Source: an uncultured bacterium (GTDB lineage Bacteria > Cyanobacteriota > Vampirovibrionia > Gastranaerophilales > Gastranaerophilaceae). Taken from it: a stretch of DNA of 8,396 nucleotides. A program made the position numbers and the translations under genes. The notes under the pieces were generated by a model. The model saw only the letters and a program-made list of their open reading frames with translations, did not search any database and was not told where the DNA came from. The DNA lies in contig CALAWF010000197.1 of NCBI GenBank assembly GCA_937894665.1, forward strand, positions 1-8,396, in the 5' to 3' direction. Within the stretch, counting starts at the first letter, position 1; every line of letters begins with the position of its first letter. Shown piece after piece: positions 5,833 through 8,396 of this stretch.

Positions 5833-7864
5833 GAAGTCTTGTCTTTTTATCTTTCAATGATATTTTAAGTTTATATTGCTCATCTGTTAGTATATTTGTT
5901 AATGAAATAGAATGGTCATTTGCTTTCATTGCCTTAACTAACATATCTGTTGGCAAATCAACTTCTGCTGTTAATCTTTTATCAGATAAATTATTTACGA
6001 TTAAATATTTTTCACCTTTGTAACTTCTCACATATGCAAAAACATGCGGATAATTAGTTTTCAGAATAGTAAGATTTCCTCTTGAAAGTGCAGGAATAGA
6101 TTTTCTCAAAGCAATCATTTTTTGCACCTTATGGAAAATTTTTCCGCTATAGGTCTTTGTTGTATTCATTGCATCAAAGAATGCTTGTTGTGTTAAAGCT
6201 CCTCTATTTATATCTCTGCTGTCGAAAAATGAGAGAAGTTTAATTTTACTTTTTGCTTGTTTTTTCTTTCGCAAATCTGCTGATTTTTTAGCGTTTGCAA
6301 AATTATTTTTTGCTCCAATTTCATCTCCATAATAAATAATTGGAATCCCCGGCATTGAAAGTAAAACTGAAAAAGCCATTTCTATATGGTCGTGGTCTTC
6401 ATCTAAAAAGTTTGCCATTCTTCCTGATACTCCGAACCCTTTTCTAAAAGAAGCTCCTTTAGGTTCAAGTGCTTTATAAATAAGTTCTCTCATTTCTGGA
6501 GTAACCATTTCGAGTGTTAATTCATCATGGACTCTTAAAAATGTAGCCCAACTGGTAGATTCAGGAATACTTGGAGTCTGTTTCAGAGCATCTTTAAAAT
6601 ATTTACTGTCTTCTGTTATAAAACTAGCCCATAATGCCGGCATGTATGGGAAGTTATACGCAATCTGTACTTCATCCGTTCTTTTGAACTCTCTGGTTTG
6701 TCCATCAACAATTGTTTCTGATTTTTTTTCTGTACCAAAGTATGGAATTACGTCTTTGGGTAATTGGCAGGCTTCAGCTTGCAGTACTGTTCTTGGGGCT
6801 ACTGCTTGTAAGTATAAACTTAGTATTTTTATAATATCGTGGGTTGTTGGTAAGTTTTCAGCATTTGTTCCCTCTTCTTTGTCAAGATATGGAATTGCAT
6901 CCAATCTGAATATATCAACTCCCAAATTTGCCCAGTAATTAAGTGTTCCCAGATTATAATATAGTACATCTGGATTTTTCCAGTTTATATCCAGTTGAAA
7001 TGGGTAAAACGTGTGATAGATATAATAATCTTTTCCGTTAATAGTTTCTTTTCTATAGTTGTTTTCAGTGATTTCGGGGAAAATTAATCTTCTTTTGCTG
7101 ATTGTTCCATCTTTTTCTTTGTATTCAACAACTGTTCCAAGTTTTGGGTCAACATATTTTGTGTATTCCGGCATGTCCTCTCTTGTTATAAAGTAATCAA
7201 GTTTTGAAGTGTCGCCTTTAAGTGCTTGTTGAAACCATTCATGTTGATCTGAAAAGTGATTTAGAACGAGGTCCGCTTTGATGTTAAATCCTTGAGCTTT
7301 TGCTTCTTTAATAAATGCTTCAAATTGAGGTTTTCCTCCTAAATCTTGTCTTATATTTTGAGGATTTTTAACATCAAAACCGGCATCTTCCATAGGAGAA
7401 TCTGCAAATGGTAGCATATATAATGTTGTTACACCCAAACTTTTCAAATAAGGAAGCATTTTAGTTATATCTTTGAATTGGTTTGGCTTTTCAGGGGTTA
7501 TAGTCCCAAACTGATCGACATAAAACATGTAGATTACTTCGTCTTTGTACCAATCACTGGGGCGTGTCAAATCATCCTGCTTTAAGTTTTCTGCTCTTTC
7601 GGCTTTCGCCTTTTTTGCAATTTCAACTAAATTGTTGTATATCTCCTCTGTTTTATCTTCTCCATAAACTTTGGAAATATTTGTTTTCAATTCTTTTTCT
7701 AATTTGGGAGAAATAATTTGTTCTTCTACTGCTGGTTGTTGAGTAGAATTTGTAATCTCTTCTGTTGGTTGCTGTATATCAACAGTTTTTGCAAATGTTA
7801 AATTTTGAGAGCTTAAACAGAGCAATAGTGCGATTGATGAAATTGCTATAAATTTTTTATTCAT
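5792..7864 (-). CDS. Secreted GH13 enzyme, trehalose-synthase/alpha-amylase type
   Basis: A 690-residue protein with a signal peptide (KK, hydrophobic core 6-18, likely cleavage after TFA, residue 25), a helical linker (about 52-97), a GH13 (beta/alpha)8 barrel (about 105-590) and a C-terminal beta domain (about 605-690). The catalytic set is complete: nucleophile D322 in FRLDAIPYL, acid/base E364 in LQAEA, and transition-state D447 in RVHDELTLEMVT; the conserved DLVLNH is at 198-203. LPFADSPMEDAGFD (151-164), NHFSDQHEWFQ (202-212), EGTNAENLPTTH (331-342) and HDELTLEMVT strongly resemble TreS, which interconverts maltose and trehalose, but typical TreS is cytoplasmic. I infer an extracytoplasmic alpha-glucan or alpha-glucoside hydrolase or transglucosidase of uncertain specificity. 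It starts 27 bp after the deaminase gene with GAGG 7 nt before the ATG, so the two are probably co-transcribed. The -1 position of the only possible lipobox (LLLC) is Leu, arguing against a lipoprotein. Confidence 0.85.
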   Translation of the reverse strand: MNKKFIAISSIALLLCLSSQNLTFAKTVDIQQPTEEITNSTQQPAVEEQIISPKLEKELKTNISKVYGEDKTEEIYNNLVEIAKKAKAERAENLKQDDLTRPSDWYKDEVIYMFYVDQFGTITPEKPNQFKDITKMLPYLKSLGVTTLYMLPFADSPMEDAGFDVKNPQNIRQDLGGKPQFEAFIKEAKAQGFNIKADLVLNHFSDQHEWFQQALKGDTSKLDYFITREDMPEYTKYVDPKLGTVVEYKEKDGTISKRRLIFPEITENNYRKETINGKDYYIYHTFYPFQLDINWKNPDVLYYNLGTLNYWANLGVDIFRLDAIPYLDKEEGTNAENLPTTHDIIKILSLYLQAVAPRTVLQAEACQLPKDVIPYFGTEKKSETIVDGQTREFKRTDEVQIAYNFPYMPALWASFITEDSKYFKDALKQTPSIPESTSWATFLRVHDELTLEMVTPEMRELIYKALEPKGASFRKGFGVSGRMANFLDEDHDHIEMAFSVLLSMPGIPIIYYGDEIGAKNNFANAKKSADLRKKKQAKSKIKLLSFFDSRDINRGALTQQAFFDAMNTTKTYSGKIFHKVQKMIALRKSIPALSRGNLTILKTNYPHVFAYVRSYKGEKYLIVNNLSDKRLTAEVDLPTDMLVKAMKANDHSISLTNILTDEQYKLKISLKDKKTRLLMYPYAVVWLKLP

Positions 7865-7891
7865 TCCCTAACCTCAAATTCCTAAAATAAA

Positions 7892-8341
7892 TTATCTTTG
7901 GTTTTCTAATTCTTTTCTTATATCTTCTACTGAAACTTTAACAATAGGAGAGTTTTCATCTTTTTTTAGAACACAATTTTTTATTCCGGATTGAACAATA
8001 AAACGTTTGCAAAGTATGCAGATAAAATTATGTCCCCAAATATAAATAGTTGCATCTTGGCATCTGTCTTGCCCTGCTTGAATTATTGCATTTTGTTCTG
8101 CATGAATTGAGCGACAGGTTTCATATTTTGTGCCGGAAGGAATATTGTTTTTTATTCTGTAACATTCTCCTCTTTCGGCACAGGATTCCACTTTTGATGG
8201 TGTTCCATTATAACCGGTTGCTTTTATTTTTTTATCAGTTCCGACAATAACAGCTCCGACTTGAGCTCTTAAGCAGTTTGAACGACTTGCACATGTTTTT
8301 GCTAAGTCTAAAAAATATTCATCCCACGGTTTTATTTTCAT
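7892..8341 (-). CDS. dCMP/cytidine-type deaminase (ComEB-like, zinc-dependent)
   Basis: A 149-residue protein of the deoxycytidylate deaminase family. The expected reaction is dCMP to dUMP, feeding thymidylate synthesis in the cytoplasm. The zinc and catalytic motif HAEQNAI is at 80-86 (H80 ligand, E82 proton shuttle) and the second zinc motif is CILC (C108, C111). The N-terminal part has the family features ASRSNCLRAQVGAVIV (18-33) and TGYNGTPS (42-49), with several cysteines (C17, C23, C54, C60, C76), some of which could bind the structural zinc known in part of this family. The residue before the first zinc cysteine is Ile in place of the usual Pro, and the region WGHNFICILC differs from common versions. 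Length is normal. AAGGA lies about 10 nt before the ATG at 8341. It is the first visible gene of a leftward pair with the GH13 gene; no functional link is evident. dCMP deaminase is the best call, but substrate choice within the family is not certain. Confidence 0.88.
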   Translation of the reverse strand: MKIKPWDEYFLDLAKTCASRSNCLRAQVGAVIVGTDKKIKATGYNGTPSKVESCAERGECYRIKNNIPSGTKYETCRSIHAEQNAIIQAGQDRCQDATIYIWGHNFICILCKRFIVQSGIKNCVLKKDENSPIVKVSVEDIRKELENQR

Positions 8342-8396
8342 AGTTTTAGGTCCTTAATTCATATTAGTATCTGTTATTTTGAATTGTTGTGTGAAC

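Noticed and set aside
6642..6938. Plus-strand open frame of 98 codons
   Set aside because: Antisense to the conserved catalytic barrel of the GH13 gene, with no supporting signals.
7790..7864. Lipoprotein signal in the GH13 enzyme
   Set aside because: The only cysteine in the hydrophobic core is preceded by LLL, which is not a lipobox. An ordinary signal peptidase I site after TFA fits better.
8342..8396. Possible 3' end of another minus-strand gene upstream of the deaminase
   Set aside because: All three frames reach a stop within the 55 bp, and the fragment is too short to choose among them or recognise a product.

Overview
The window is AT-rich and gene-dense, from a bacterium with a Gram-negative-type envelope: a FliF-type ring protein with periplasmic domains, an exported enzyme with a signal peptide, and ATG starts mostly preceded by AGGA/GAGG-type ribosome sites. 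Low GC, a divergent flagellar/type III cluster and these neighbours would suit a host-associated lineage such as the non-photosynthetic Cyanobacteria (Melainabacteria/Gastranaerophilales). That placement is an impression, not a proof, and other low-GC phyla are possible.

Left half, minus strand, reading leftward from about 4580: fliE (4530-4177), fliF (4155-2479), a FliG-position gene (2466-1459), fliH (1446-730) and the first 241 codons of an flhA/sctV-family gene (724 to the left edge). Gaps are 5-21 bp, so this looks like one operon. FliE, FliF and FliH are recognisably flagellar-type parts: rod-junction protein, MS ring and ATPase-associated stator. The gene in the fliG slot keeps at most a FliG-like helical C-terminal half behind an unrecognised N-terminal domain and a Q/P-rich linker. 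The export-gate protein resembles the SctV (non-flagellar) branch more than canonical FlhA at several diagnostic places. The cluster could therefore be a very divergent flagellum or a flagellum-derived export machine; this is the most interesting part of the window. The ATPase gene fliI, usually next to fliH, is not between fliH and flhA.

Middle: a 195-bp divergent intergenic region (4531-4725) holds a weak candidate fliE promoter, a near-palindromic AT-rich element next to it, and a strong extended -10 promoter for a plus-strand multi-pass acyltransferase-3 membrane protein (4726-5832).

Right half, minus strand: a zinc-dependent dCMP/cytidine-type deaminase (8341-7892) is followed after 27 bp by a secreted GH13 enzyme of the trehalose-synthase/alpha-amylase type (7864-5792). 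The 3' end of the GH13 gene overlaps the 3' end of the acyltransferase gene by 41 bp, tail to tail. The last 55 bp at the right edge show nothing I can assign. I found no tRNA, rRNA, CRISPR array, insertion sequence or convincing intrinsic terminator.
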